Below are positions 23,494 to 32,600 of a stretch of DNA of 64,000 nt, piece by piece. The notes below the pieces were generated by a model that ran no database searches, had not been told where the DNA came from, and saw nothing but the letters and a program-made list of their open reading frames with translations. The position numbers and the translations under genes are program-made. Source of the DNA: Microbacterium sp. LWO14-1.2 (GTDB taxonomy: Bacteria > Actinomycetota > Actinomycetes > Actinomycetales > Microbacteriaceae); NCBI RefSeq assembly GCF_038397715.1, contig NZ_CP151633.1, positions 992,001-1,056,000 on the forward strand. Reading direction: 5' to 3'. The stretch's first letter is position 1. Each line of letters opens with the position of its first letter.

Positions 23494-25593
23494 ATGGTTG
23501 CACCTACGGTCGTCGGGACGCCGACCACGTTCGCGTCCGCGACCAGCGGGTCGACCATCGTGCTCGACAAGCCGGCCGGTGCGCAGAACGGCGACATGCT
23601 CGTCGCCATTCTGCGCACCAACGGCTCCACCTCGGCCGCGGACTTCGCCCTCACCGGGTGGACTCGCCGCGGGTACACGTTCAAGCCGAACGACGGCGCC
23701 GGCCGCGTGTTCGGCATCTACACCCACCCGGTCACCGACGCCACGACCGAGCCCTCGACGTACACGTTCTCGAAGGCCGTCGCCGATGCGCGCCGCGTCG
23801 GGGCCATGTTCCTCGTCCGGGGCGTCGACCTGACGAACCCTGTCGCGGGGAACTCGGTCAACTGGGATGCGACGGCGACGCCGCGCGTGCAGCTGAACAG
23901 CTTCGCGGTCGACACCACGGATGCCGCGCTCCTCGTCTACGCGTGGGGCGTGGAGATCGTGTCGCCCAACGCGACCGCCCCCACGATCACCCCGTCGACC
24001 GCGGTAGCTCTCGTGCCGTCGGCGGCCGGGACAACGACGACCCGCACGACCATCTGGGCCGGCGCCGAGCCGATCTCAGGCGGAGCGACGACCGGTGCAC
24101 GATCGCTGACATGGGCGAGCGCGACCGGTGAAGCAGCATCTGGCGTCGTCCTTCGTGGACTCGCCGCCGCACCGACCCCGAAGCCCGGTTTCTCGTCGGT
24201 CGCGCAGATGCTCGCTACGCCGGGCGCGACGTGGGCGCACCGCGGCGGGTCCGCGAACCGCCCGGAGATGAGCGAGTACGCCTACGATCAGGCGGTCCTC
24301 GCCGGGTACGGCGCGCTCGAGTTCTCCGCCAACCGCACCTCCGACGGCGTATGGCCGGGTGTGCATGACGCGTCCCTGAACCGCACCTCGCAGACCAGCG
24401 GGCTCCCCGACATCTCGACGATGACGTGGGCGCAGGTGCAGACGTACCAGAACAGCCTCAACAGCGCCGGCACGCCGCGGCCGTACTACCGACTCGACGC
24501 GTTCCTCGACAAGTTCACCTCCACGCACGTGGCGATCGTGGACCCGAAGCATGCGATCGGCACGTACAACACCGAGTTCCTGAACCTGCTCGACGCGCAC
24601 GGCGGCCCCTCGAAGATCGTCGTGAAGTTCTACGGCGCCGGGTCCGGTGCGGTCGCTCTCGCCGACGCTGCAGCCGCCCGCGGCTACCAGACGTGGGGGT
24701 ACTTCTACGACACGGACGTGACGAGCGGTGAGCTGGCCGCGTGGCAGTCGCACTGGTCGATCCTCGGCATGAACTACGACGCCCCACAGTCCGCGTGGGA
24801 CGCAGTCCTCGCGTACGGGAAACCCGTCGTCGGGCACATCGCCGGGTCGCAGGCGAACTACGACACCGCGATCAACCGTGGTGCTCGCATGGTGCAGTGC
24901 GCGAACGTCGAGGGGATCCGCGCGGTCGGCGCGACGAACATCATCACCGCCGCCCTCCCGGCGCTGCAGAGCGCCTCGACCGGCACGTCGACACCTCCCG
25001 CGTTCAGCGGCAGCGTCTCGCAGACCCTCCCGCCGCTCAGCGGCAGCGCGACAGGGGCGACGACCCCGCCGGCATTCACGGCAACCGTCGGCGCGGTGCT
25101 CCCAGCGATCGGGCAGGCAGCGGCAGGGGCGACCGTCCCGCCGGAGTTCGTCGGTGCGGTCACCGCAGCCCTTCCTGCACTGTCCTCCGCCGCGGACGGA
25201 GTGACCGCTCCCCCGCTGGTCGGCGGCGACATCACGGCGTTGCTTCCAGCGCTCACCTCCGTGGCTGCTGGCACCATCACCGATCCCGTTCAAGCGGGCA
25301 CGGTGACGATGCTGCTCCCCGCGCTCGTCTCCGCAGCGCTCGGTACCGTGCAGCCCCCCGGGTTCATCGGGAATATCGCCTCGGTGCTGCCGAACCTCTC
25401 CTCTCAGGCGCACGGCACGGTCACGAACGGTCCCTTTGGGATCATCGCGGCCATGCTCCCCGCACTGACCGCTGAAGCTGCCGGGACCGTTGGGGACCGC
25501 GATACCCGGATGGTCTTCACCCCGACCAGTCGGCGCCTCCCCGAACCGGTCGTCACACCCCGACGGCTCAGTGCACCCGTCAGTCCCCGATGA
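23494..25593 (+). CDS. Tail-associated protein with GDPD-like domain and eight 24-aa repeats
   Basis: A 699-aa protein. Residues 1-222 form an N-terminal beta domain. A glycerophosphodiester phosphodiesterase-like domain follows (about 245-480), with H249-R250 ('WAHRGGS'), P257-E258, E276 and H291-D292 ('GVHDASLNRTS'). The second metal acid after E276 is Ser278 rather than the usual Asp, so activity is doubtful. Residues 482-673 are eight tandem 24-aa repeats of the form (G)xVxxxLPALxSxAxGTxxPPxF. A basic Pro/Arg-rich tail ends the protein. It could be a tail fibre binding or cutting teichoic or glycerophosphate polymers. A strong terminator follows. Confidence 0.8.
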   Translation: MVAPTVVGTPTTFASATSGSTIVLDKPAGAQNGDMLVAILRTNGSTSAADFALTGWTRRGYTFKPNDGAGRVFGIYTHPVTDATTEPSTYTFSKAVADARRVGAMFLVRGVDLTNPVAGNSVNWDATATPRVQLNSFAVDTTDAALLVYAWGVEIVSPNATAPTITPSTAVALVPSAAGTTTTRTTIWAGAEPISGGATTGARSLTWASATGEAASGVVLRGLAAAPTPKPGFSSVAQMLATPGATWAHRGGSANRPEMSEYAYDQAVLAGYGALEFSANRTSDGVWPGVHDASLNRTSQTSGLPDISTMTWAQVQTYQNSLNSAGTPRPYYRLDAFLDKFTSTHVAIVDPKHAIGTYNTEFLNLLDAHGGPSKIVVKFYGAGSGAVALADAAAARGYQTWGYFYDTDVTSGELAAWQSHWSILGMNYDAPQSAWDAVLAYGKPVVGHIAGSQANYDTAINRGARMVQCANVEGIRAVGATNIITAALPALQSASTGTSTPPAFSGSVSQTLPPLSGSATGATTPPAFTATVGAVLPAIGQAAAGATVPPEFVGAVTAALPALSSAADGVTAPPLVGGDITALLPALTSVAAGTITDPVQAGTVTMLLPALVSAALGTVQPPGFIGNIASVLPNLSSQAHGTVTNGPFGIIAAMLPALTAEAAGTVGDRDTRMVFTPTSRRLPEPVVTPRRLSAPVSPR

Positions 25594-25596
25594 CAC

Positions 25597-25630
25597 AGAC
25601 CCCCACTCGCCTCCGGGCGGGTGGGGGTCT
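25597..25630. terminator. Terminator after the phage late operon
   Basis: A perfect 10-bp stem AGACCCCCAC / GTGGGGGTCT with a 14-nt loop starting three bases after the stop of the 699-aa gene. A T-rich stretch follows. It also ends the reverse-strand gene at 25640-25915, so it acts in both directions. Confidence 0.85.
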
Positions 25631-25639
25631 TCTGTCGTT

Positions 25640-25915
25640 TCAAACGCGGCGCACCGAGAGCATGCGCCACCCCTCGGGCACCTTAGCCTGCAGAGTCGGC
25701 ATGTCGTCTGCTTCGATCTCGCGGATGCCGTCGACTCGGGAGAACGTGCCCGTAGCTTCCATCTTCGCCTCGCCTTTCAGCATGCGCACGGGTGCGGAGA
25801 CGAGGTCGAACCCTGGTTGCCGGTGGGCGTCAAGCTGGGTGATCACGTCTTCAAGGGTCGTGCCGATCACGTCAACGGTGGTCTTCTCGATGGGGCGGAT
25901 GAGAGCGGCGAGCAT
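25640..25915 (-). CDS. Hypothetical protein, 91 aa
   Basis: Unrecognised soluble protein starting 'MLAALIRPIEKTTVDVIGT', ending in 'PEGWRMLSVRRV'. It begins an opposite-strand group of small genes (25640-27230) in the right part of the prophage, and ends at the bidirectional terminator. No transmembrane segment or known motif is seen. Codon use is like the neighbours. Confidence 0.65.
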   Translation of the reverse strand: MLAALIRPIEKTTVDVIGTTLEDVITQLDAHRQPGFDLVSAPVRMLKGEAKMEATGTFSRVDGIREIEADDMPTLQAKVPEGWRMLSVRRV

Positions 25916-25937
25916 GTTCCCAGCCTATGGCGACGGT

Positions 25938-26261
25938 TTAGCGTGACGCGGTGGCTACCGGTGTGGCGGTTGGCTCCGGTAGTAGGCGGAGTCCGGCAGG
26001 GCTGTTCGCGGCCTCCGTGAGGGCCTCGATCCATGCTCGGTTGATGTCGGGGTGTGCGCTGCCCTGGAATCTGAAGACGAGGTCAGCCTTGGGGTGGAGC
26101 CAGGCGGTCGTGCGACCACCGCCTTCGCGGGCGTCGTTTATCCAGGTGAACATGAACGGCTCACCGCGGCGCAGCTTCGCCATGATGACAATCTGCAGGT
26201 GGGTGAGAGCGCGGTCGTCGAAATCGGCATGCGCCTCGTGCTCGTAGTTGAGCCGGCCCAT
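25938..26261 (-). CDS. Tandem paralogue A, small DUF7882-like protein, 107 aa
   Basis: A 107-aa protein beginning 'MGRLNYEHEAHADFDDRALTHL' and containing 'KLRRGEPFMFTWIND' and 'NRAWIEALTEAANSPAGLRLLPEP'. This pattern is common in Microbacteriaceae small proteins sometimes annotated as DNA-ligase-like and in the DUF7882 group. It is related along its length to the next gene (26362-26703). The start at the second ATG of ATGATG (26261) is chosen to match that paralogue. Function unknown. Confidence 0.75.
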   Translation of the reverse strand: MGRLNYEHEAHADFDDRALTHLQIVIMAKLRRGEPFMFTWINDAREGGGRTTAWLHPKADLVFRFQGSAHPDINRAWIEALTEAANSPAGLRLLPEPTATPVATASR

Positions 26262-26361
26262 CATTACTCCCTGCTGCCACGGACGATCGCAGGGCTGCTG
26301 CCGCGCGGGATGTGGCTCGAACAATGATTGCACGCCGTCTGTGTGAGGGCCGCCCGAACGG

Positions 26362-26703
26362 TCACGAGCCGACGGTATCGAGATCTTGGTCGAGGGTGGA
26401 GGCGCCGTGGGGTTCGGGAGTCAGCCGTAACCCCGCCGGCGAGCTGGCGGTGAAGGCCAACGCATCGATCCACGCGCGATTGACCTGCCCCAAAGTGACT
26501 TCGCGGTCGTACTTGAACACCATGGACGTGTGCGGCTGGATCCATACGGTGCTGGTGCCGCCTCCAACGCTGAGGTCGTTTCGCCAGGAGAAGGAGAAGG
26601 GCTCGCCGCGGCCGAGTTTGGCTGCCATCACCAGTTGCAGGTGAAGCAGCGCGCGGTCGTCGATGTCGACCCGCGGGCCGCCTTCATAGATGAACATGCC
26701 CAT
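26362..26703 (-). CDS. Tandem paralogue B, small DUF7882-like protein, 113 aa
   Basis: A 113-aa protein starting 'MGMFIYEGGPRVDIDDRALLHL', with 'KLGRGEPFSFSWRND' and 'NRAWIDALAFTASSPAGLRLTPEP', aligned through the whole length with the product of 25938-26261. The tandem pair looks like a local duplication that then diverged. No enzymatic motif is visible. It lies 100 bases upstream, in transcription direction, of its paralogue. Roughly 200 bases of non-coding sequence follow on the right. Confidence 0.75.
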   Translation of the reverse strand: MGMFIYEGGPRVDIDDRALLHLQLVMAAKLGRGEPFSFSWRNDLSVGGGTSTVWIQPHTSMVFKYDREVTLGQVNRAWIDALAFTASSPAGLRLTPEPHGASTLDQDLDTVGS

Positions 26704-26900
26704 ACGGGACGTCCTCTGGTCGGTTTCGCCACGAGAACCTGTGCCAAGAGGCGCGACCGAGCTGATCACTATGCGGAGATGTCTCTACGGTCCCACGAAT
26801 TGCGACCACCCGCTACCCAACCGTCTTCATCGGGGCTTCGACGAACGGACCCCGCTGCGCTGCCCGATTGCTGCAGCAGGGTTCGCCCGTCCCCATCGCG

Positions 26901-27230
26901 TCATAGTCCCACGATGGTCATTGGCGCGCCACCATGTCCGGGCGGCGGAGGCGGTGTCCGATGATCTGGCATAGATCGTCGATGCGCGCCGAGCGCTATC
27001 CACGTTTCGAGGCCGGGGAGCTCGCGCAGCGCGACGCACAGGGTCCGCGTGTAGTCGTCCTCGAAGTACCCCACCCATGTCCCCACTGCCTCGGCCAGCA
27101 GGTCGGAGCGCCCGCCGGCTGTGGCTTTGAGTTCGTCGATGACCGGGCCGGGGTCTTGGGTGTATCGGTTCCTCGAGCAGATCGCGTCGAGGTGGACGCT
27201 GATCAGCGTGTCGCGTGAGAGTCTCGCCAT
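26901..27230 (-). CDS. Hypothetical protein, 109 aa
   Basis: Unrecognised. The start 'MARLSRDTLISVHLDAICSRNRY' at 27230 has GGA-rich sequence upstream; a longer in-frame start is possible but would add a low-complexity Arg/Ser/Pro segment. The centre is helical ('SDLLAEAVGTWVGYFEDDYTRTL') and the C terminus ends in Pro-rich 'RTPPPPPGHGGAPMTIVGL'. No known domain seen. Confidence 0.55.
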   Translation of the reverse strand: MARLSRDTLISVHLDAICSRNRYTQDPGPVIDELKATAGGRSDLLAEAVGTWVGYFEDDYTRTLCVALRELPGLETWIALGAHRRSMPDHRTPPPPPGHGGAPMTIVGL

Positions 27231-27304
27231 GGCCGGGTGTCCTTCCTCCGGCCGAGAGGACACGAGTCTACGACGCCGCTCCGACACCGACGAACGGGGA
27301 TGGA

Positions 27305-27571
27305 ATGTCGGTGGCCCGGGGCAGGATCGGAACCGTGACGCCCGCAGACCTTCTCGCCTTCGAAGCCGCTCACCCACCCCACACGCCCGCGAAAGGCGAA
27401 GTGATCCGACGAGGACTCGGGATCAGCGACGAACGGTACTACCAGCTGCTCGCGCGCGCTGCTTCCAGCTCAGCGGGCATCGCCGCCGATCCCATCACAG
27501 CGCGTCTCGTGCGCAACACTCTCGCGAAGGGCAGACATGCGAGCACTGCTCACCATCCAGCAGGTATCTGA
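27305..27571 (+). CDS. DUF3263-like small protein, 88 aa
   Basis: An 88-aa protein with the DUF3263 pattern 'LLAFEAAHPPHTPAKGEVIRRGLGISDERYYQLLARAA' followed by 'AADPITARLVRNTL'. DUF3263 proteins are small helix-turn-helix-like actinobacterial proteins of unknown function. GTG 27335 is an alternative start. Its C-terminal coding overlaps the next gene, in another frame. Confidence 0.7.
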   Translation: MSVARGRIGTVTPADLLAFEAAHPPHTPAKGEVIRRGLGISDERYYQLLARAASSSAGIAADPITARLVRNTLAKGRHASTAHHPAGI

Positions 27572-27716
27572 GCTCACCGGCCTCGCTGTGCAGACGCTCT
27601 ACAACCTGCGCAGTACGGGCGGTGATGCCCCGCCGTCGTTCACCCTCAGAGGGCGTGTTCGGTACTACGAGGACGATCTGGAAGCCTGGATCGCGCATGC
27701 GAGTCAAAAATCATAG
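27537..27716 (+). CDS. Excisionase-like helix-turn-helix protein, 59 aa
   Basis: A 59-aa open frame with ATG 27537 and TAG 27714-27716. The product begins 'MRALLTIQQVSELTGLAVQT' and continues 'LYNLRSTGG' and 'GRVRYYEDDLEAWIAHA'. This is the AlpA/Xis fold: helix-turn-helix, short wing, then 'YYEDDLEAWI'. It overlaps the end of the DUF3263-like gene by 35 bases. It is the last gene before tRNA-Tyr, where phage excisionases often lie beside the attachment site. No integrase adjoins it, so the role is inferred from fold and position. Confidence 0.72.
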   Translation: MRALLTIQQVSELTGLAVQTLYNLRSTGGDAPPSFTLRGRVRYYEDDLEAWIAHASQKS

Positions 27717-27741
27717 GGTGCAATATACGGTGCAGAGAACC

Positions 27742-27781
27742 AGAAAGCCCCTTCTCGCTTCCTGGCGAGGAGGGGCTTTCT
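27742..27781. terminator. Bidirectional terminator between prophage end and tRNA-Tyr
   Basis: A 16-bp stem (AGAAAGCCCCTTCTCG with CGAGGAGGGGCTTTCT, one G-T pair) and an eight-nt loop. It lies 16 bases from the CCA end of tRNA-Tyr, on its downstream side, and just after the excisionase-like gene. It can end both transcripts. Confidence 0.85.
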
Positions 27782-27797
27782 CCGCGTGATTCCGCGG

Positions 27798-27882
27798 TGG
27801 TGGCGAGTGAGGGATTCGAACCCCCGAATGCAGTGCAGTCTGATTTACAGTCAGATCCCTTTGGCCGCTTGGGTAACTCGCC
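27798..27882 (-). tRNA. tRNA-Tyr (anticodon GTA)
   Basis: On the minus strand the sequence folds as a class II tRNA: acceptor GGCGAGT/ACTCGCC, anticodon loop CTGTAAA giving anticodon GTA, a long variable arm, T loop TTCGAAT and encoded CCA (27798-27800). It is the only complete tRNA in the window. Its 3' end faces the prophage, so it is the likely integration target and retains a full gene after integration. Confidence 0.95.
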
Positions 27883-27968
27883 ATTGCACACCCGTCCGAC
27901 TTCGACAGCCAACCGGGGGCACGAGTCATAATCATACCCGGATGCGGCGGGCCGGAGAAATCGAGCGG

Positions 27969-28895
27969 TCAGCTGCCGTGCACGCCCTTCTCCCCCTCGC
28001 GCAGCGACTCGGGCGTACGCAGCAGACCGCCCTCGGCACGGACGGTCGCCGCGGCGACATCCATCGCGCGCTCGAGCAGTGCGAGCCAGCCCTCGCGGTC
28101 GGTCGGGGTCCCGTCGACCAGCCCGGCCGCCACGGCGGCGAGCGTGGCATCGCCGGCACCGACGGTGTCGACGACGCGCCCCGGCAGCGACGAGATCGGG
28201 GCATGCACGGCTCCGGCATCCGATTCCAGCGTCGCCCCGTCGGCACCGGCCGTGGCGAGGACCGCGCTGACGCCGAACCCGCGCAAGCGCTCGCGCAGCG
28301 CGTCGAGGTCGCCGTCGTAGAGCAGCGCCGCGTCGTCGGCGCCGACCTTCACGATCTGCGCCGCACGCGCGAGGCGCTCGAACCCGCGCACGAACTCGCT
28401 CCGGTCGCTGAGCATGCCCGACCGGGGGTTCGGATCGATCGCCAGACGCGCGCCGCCGACGGCATCCGCCAGCGCGTCGACCTCGGCGGGCACGTCGAAG
28501 GGGAAGCAGCTCACCGCGACCAGCGCGGCATCGGCGATCGCGCTGCGCGCGTCGTCGGAATAGCGGATGCTGCGCCGCTGCGCCGCCTCGTTGAACAGGT
28601 ACACGGGCTCGCCGTTGGCCGCCCGCTGCACGATCGCACGCGACGACCCGAGGGGCGCCTCGCTCTCGATCAGACGCACGTCGTGGTCGCCCAGGTATTC
28701 GCGGATGTGCGCACCCGCCTCGTCGTCGCCCACCATGGCGATCAGCGTCGTCGGCACCCCCAGCCGCCGCAGACCGACAGCAACGTTCAGGGCCGCGCCG
28801 CCGACCAGTTCGCGGACGCCACCGGCATCTCGGATCTCGTCGATGAGGGCGTCGCCGATGACGACGGCGGTCGGCGCAGGGGAATCAGTGCTCAT
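27969..28895 (-). CDS. PfkB-family carbohydrate kinase
   Basis: A 308-aa sugar kinase. The N-terminal Gly-rich sugar-binding motif 'ELVGGAALNVAVGLRRLG' and the C-terminal anion-hole signature 'DTVGAGDATLAAVAAGL' with catalytic Asp of GAGD are clear. The family phosphorylates fructose, ribose or nucleosides. The substrate is not decided by sequence. It lies alone between tRNA-Tyr and a divergent lipoprotein gene. The first chromosomal protein gene right of the prophage. Confidence 0.9.
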   Translation of the reverse strand: MSTDSPAPTAVVIGDALIDEIRDAGGVRELVGGAALNVAVGLRRLGVPTTLIAMVGDDEAGAHIREYLGDHDVRLIESEAPLGSSRAIVQRAANGEPVYLFNEAAQRRSIRYSDDARSAIADAALVAVSCFPFDVPAEVDALADAVGGARLAIDPNPRSGMLSDRSEFVRGFERLARAAQIVKVGADDAALLYDGDLDALRERLRGFGVSAVLATAGADGATLESDAGAVHAPISSLPGRVVDTVGAGDATLAAVAAGLVDGTPTDREGWLALLERAMDVAAATVRAEGGLLRTPESLREGEKGVHGS

Positions 28896-28980
28896 TCAGC
28901 CGAGATTACCGGTCGCGCAGCCGTCAGCGCGCGGCATGTCAGTGTCGCCGGTGTCCGACCAGGGGCGGTACGGTGAGCGC

Positions 28981-29568
28981 ATGAACGGACGACTCGCCGC
29001 CAGCGCGGCTGCCCTGGTGCTCCTCGTCGCGCTCACCGGCTGCGGGGCGGACACGTCCGGCGGATCCGACGCGAAACCCTCGCCATCCGCATCCAGCGCG
29101 TCGCCCGAAGAGACCGCCTCCCCCACCCCCACTCCGACGCCCACGGGCGACGCCGTCGAGCTGCCGACCGACTGCCGCGCCATCCTCTCCGAGGACGTGC
29201 TGTCGCAGCTCGGCGAGACGCCGCTGAACGACGCCGCATTCGGCCCGTCGGGCGTCGGCGAAGACGGCACCCTCACCTGCATCTGGCGCGACCCGCGCGC
29301 CGACACCACGGGCCTCGTGACCACCATCTCCCGCATGAACCGCGGGCCGGCACTCGACATGCTCAACGCACTCGTCGCGAACGAGGGCTTCTCGTGCTTC
29401 ACCCCCGACGGCGGCACGCGCTGCGAGAAGACCTGGCAGGACCCGCAGTACCCCGTGACCGACGGTCGCACGCTGTTCTGGCGCGACGACATCCTCATCG
29501 ACACGACATACTCCAACCTCGCCCCCACCGGCTACACGTCGAGCATCATCGCGCACCTCTTCGACTGA
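28981..29568 (+). CDS. Secreted lipoprotein, 195 aa
   Basis: A signal peptide 'MNGRLAASAAALVLLVALTGC' has lipobox LTGC with Cys21, so the mature protein would be membrane-anchored by lipid. A Ser/Pro/Thr-rich linker (about 25-58) leads to a domain with Cys residues near 65, 100, 139 and 148 that may form disulfides, as in DUF3558-like actinobacterial lipoproteins. Function unknown. It is divergent from the PfkB gene and convergent with rpoC. Confidence 0.8.
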   Translation: MNGRLAASAAALVLLVALTGCGADTSGGSDAKPSPSASSASPEETASPTPTPTPTGDAVELPTDCRAILSEDVLSQLGETPLNDAAFGPSGVGEDGTLTCIWRDPRADTTGLVTTISRMNRGPALDMLNALVANEGFSCFTPDGGTRCEKTWQDPQYPVTDGRTLFWRDDILIDTTYSNLAPTGYTSSIIAHLFD

Positions 29569-29586
29569 CTCCGCCGCACACACGAA

Positions 29587-29616
29587 GAAGGCCCCGGGCG
29601 GATGCCCGGGGCCTTC
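29587..29616. terminator. Strong bidirectional terminator between lipoprotein gene and rpoC
   Basis: A perfect 13-bp stem GAAGGCCCCGGGC / GCCCGGGGCCTTC with a 4-nt loop between convergent genes. On the minus strand, the direction of rpoC, it is followed by TTCGTGTGT. Confidence 0.9.
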
Positions 29617-29632
29617 TCAGTCACTCAGTACC

Positions 29633-32600
29633 TCAGTTGTAGGTACCGGGGGTGATGTCGTCCGTCGAGAACGCGTCGAAGTCGACGTAGCCGAAGTCGC
29701 CGTCGGCGTACGCACCGTCGGATGCGAAGATCCGGTTCGGGTAGCGCTCGCTCTTGGCTTCCTCGGTGGCCTCGACCGTGACGTCGCGGTACTTCGAGAG
29801 ACCGGTTCCGGCGGGGATGAGCTTACCGATGATGACGTTCTCCTTGAGACCGACCAGCGGGTCGCGCTTGCCCTCCATGGCGGCCTGCGTGAGAACGCGG
29901 GTCGTCTCCTGGAAGGACGCGGCCGACAGCCACGACTCGGTCGCGAGCGACGCCTTCGTGATACCCATCAGCTCCGGACGACCGGACGCGGGGCGCTTGC
30001 CCTCTGCGACGGCCTCGCGGTTGATCGACTGGTAGCGCTTGAGGTCGACCATCTCACCCGGCAGCAGGGTCGTGTCGGCGTGATCGACGACGGTGACCTT
30101 GCGGAGCATCTGGCGGACGATGACCTCGATGTGCTTGTCGTGGATCGGCACACCCTGCGAGCGGTAGACGCCCTGGACGCCGCCGACGAGGTAACGCTGC
30201 ACCTCGCGAGCACCCATGACGCGCATGACCTCCTTGGGGTCGAGCGTGCCGACCTGCAGGGGCTGACCGACCGTGACGTGCTGCCCGTCCTCGACGAGGA
30301 GGGTCGCACGCTTCAGCACCGGGTAGACGACGGGCTCGTCGCCGTTGTCGGGCGTCAGGATGACCTTCTTGGCCTTGTCGGTCTCGTCGATCGTGATGCG
30401 GCCGTCGGCCTCCGCGATCGGCGACGCACCCTTGGGGGTACGGGCCTCGAAGAGCTCCTGGACACGCGGCAGACCCTGGGTGATGTCATCCGCCGATGCC
30501 GAACCACCGGTGTGGAACGTACGCATCGTCAGCTGGGTACCGGGCTCACCGATCGACTGGGCCGCGATGATGCCGACGGCCTCGCCGATGTCGACGGTCT
30601 TGCCCGTCGCCAGCGAACGGCCGTAGCACTGCGCGCAGACACCGACGGCGGAGTCGCAGGTCAGCACCGAGCGCACCTTGATGGTCTCGACACCCGCCTC
30701 GACCAGCTTGTCGATGAGCACGTCGCCCACATCGTCACCGGCGGCGGCGAGGACCTCGCCCTTGCTGTCGACGACGTCGGACGCCAGGGTGCGAGCGAAC
30801 ACCGAGTTCTCGACGTTCGCGTCGCGCACCAGCTCGCCCGCGGCGTTCGGAGCGGCGATCGGGAGCTCGAGGCCCTTCGACGTGCCGCAGTCCTCTTCGC
30901 GGATGATGACGTCCTGCGAGACGTCCACCAGACGACGGGTCAGGTAACCCGAGTCGGCGGTACGCAGAGCGGTGTCGGCGAGACCCTTACGGGTACCGTG
31001 CGTCGCGATGAAGTACTCCGCGACCGACAGACCCTCGCGGTACGAGGAGATGATCGGACGGGGGATGATCTCACCCTTGGGGTTGTTCACGAGACCGCGC
31101 ATACCGGCGATGTTCCGGATCTGCAGCCAGTTACCACGAGCACCCGACGACACCATGCGGTTGATGGTGTTGTCCTGCGGGAAGTGCGCCTTCATCGCAG
31201 CCTGGACCTCGTCGGTCGCCTCGGTCCAGATCTTGATGAGCTCCTGACGACGCTCGGCGTCGGTCGTGAGGCCCTTCTCGTACTGCGACTGGACCTTCGC
31301 GGCCTGCTTCTCGTAGCCGGCGACGATCTCCGCCTTGTTCGGCGGGGTGAGGATGTCGCTCAGGGCGACGGTCACACCCGAGCGCGTGGCCCAGTAGAAA
31401 CCGGCGTCCTTGATGCGGTCCAGCGTCGCCGCCGTCTCGACCTTGGGGTACTCCTCGGCCAGCTTGTTGACGATCTGCGACAGCTTGCCCTTGTCGGCCT
31501 GCTCGCGGACGAAGGGGTAGCCCTTCGGTAGCGCGTCGTTGAAGATCGCCTGTCCGAGCGAAGCGTCGACCAGACCGTGCTTGTCGTAGCCCTCGGGAGC
31601 CTCGCCCTCGAGGAAGGTCAGACCCGGGATGCGGATGCGGACCTTCGCCTGCAGGTCGAGCGTGCCCTCGTCGTACGCCAGCTGCGCCTCGCCGACCGAA
31701 CCGAACGCACGGCCCTCGCCGGACGCACCCTCCTTGACCGTGGTCAGGTGGTGCAGACCGATGATCATGTCCTGCGAAGGCAGGGTGACCGGGCGGCCGT
31801 CGGACGGCTTCAGGATGTTGTTCGACGCGAGCATCAGCACGCGGGCCTCGGCCTGAGCCTCGACCGACAGCGGCAGGTGCACGGCCATCTGGTCACCGTC
31901 GAAGTCGGCGTTGAACGCCGCGCAGACGAGCGGGTGCAGCTGGATGGCCTTGCCCTCGACGAGCTGCGGCTCGAACGCCTGGATGCCGAGACGGTGCAGC
32001 GTGGGCGCACGGTTCAGCAGCACGGGGCGCTCGCGGATGATCTCCTCGAGCACGTCCCAGACCTCGGGACGGGTGCGCTCGACGGCGCGCTTCGCAGCCT
32101 TGATGTTCTGCGAGTGACCGAGGTCGATCAGACGCTTGATGACGAACGGCTTGAAGAGCTCGAGAGCCATCTGCTTGGGCAGACCGCACTGGTGCAGCTT
32201 CAGCTGCGGGCCGACGACGATGACCGAACGGCCCGAGTAGTCGACGCGCTTGCCGAGCAGGTTCTGACGGAAACGACCCTGCTTACCCTTCAGCATGTCG
32301 CTGAGGGACTTCAGGGCGCGGTTGCCGGTACCGGTGACGGGACGACCGCGGCGGCCGTTGTCGAACAGCGCGTCGACGGCCTCCTGCAGCATCCGCTTCT
32401 CGTTGTTGACGATGATCTCGGGGGCGCCGAGGTCGATCAGACGACGAAGACGGTTGTTGCGGTTGATCACACGACGGTAGAGGTCGTTCAGGTCGGAGGT
32501 CGCGAAGCGGCCACCGTCGAGCTGCACCATCGGGCGCAGCTCCGGCGGGATCACCGGCACGACGTCGAGGACCATGGCTGCCGGGCTCATGCCGGTCTCC

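Larger units (their letters stand above)
1..27797. mobile_element. Siphovirus-type prophage, late-gene half
   Basis: A continuous block of phage structural, lysis and accessory genes in canonical order from terminase to tail tip and lysis. It stops at a tRNA-Tyr gene whose 3' end faces it, and beyond that all genes are housekeeping or metabolic. The left boundary, integrase and repressor are not in the window. The tape measure, tail tube and G/GT chaperones indicate a long non-contractile tail. The main late genes look intact except the scaffold gene, which has an apparent frameshift. The exact right boundary is inferred from tRNA position; no second attachment core is visible here to confirm it. 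Confidence 0.9.

Noticed and set aside
25590..25946. A 118-aa plus-strand frame after the late operon
   Set aside because: It begins in the stop of the previous gene and crosses the terminator; the reverse-strand gene 25640-25915 fits better.
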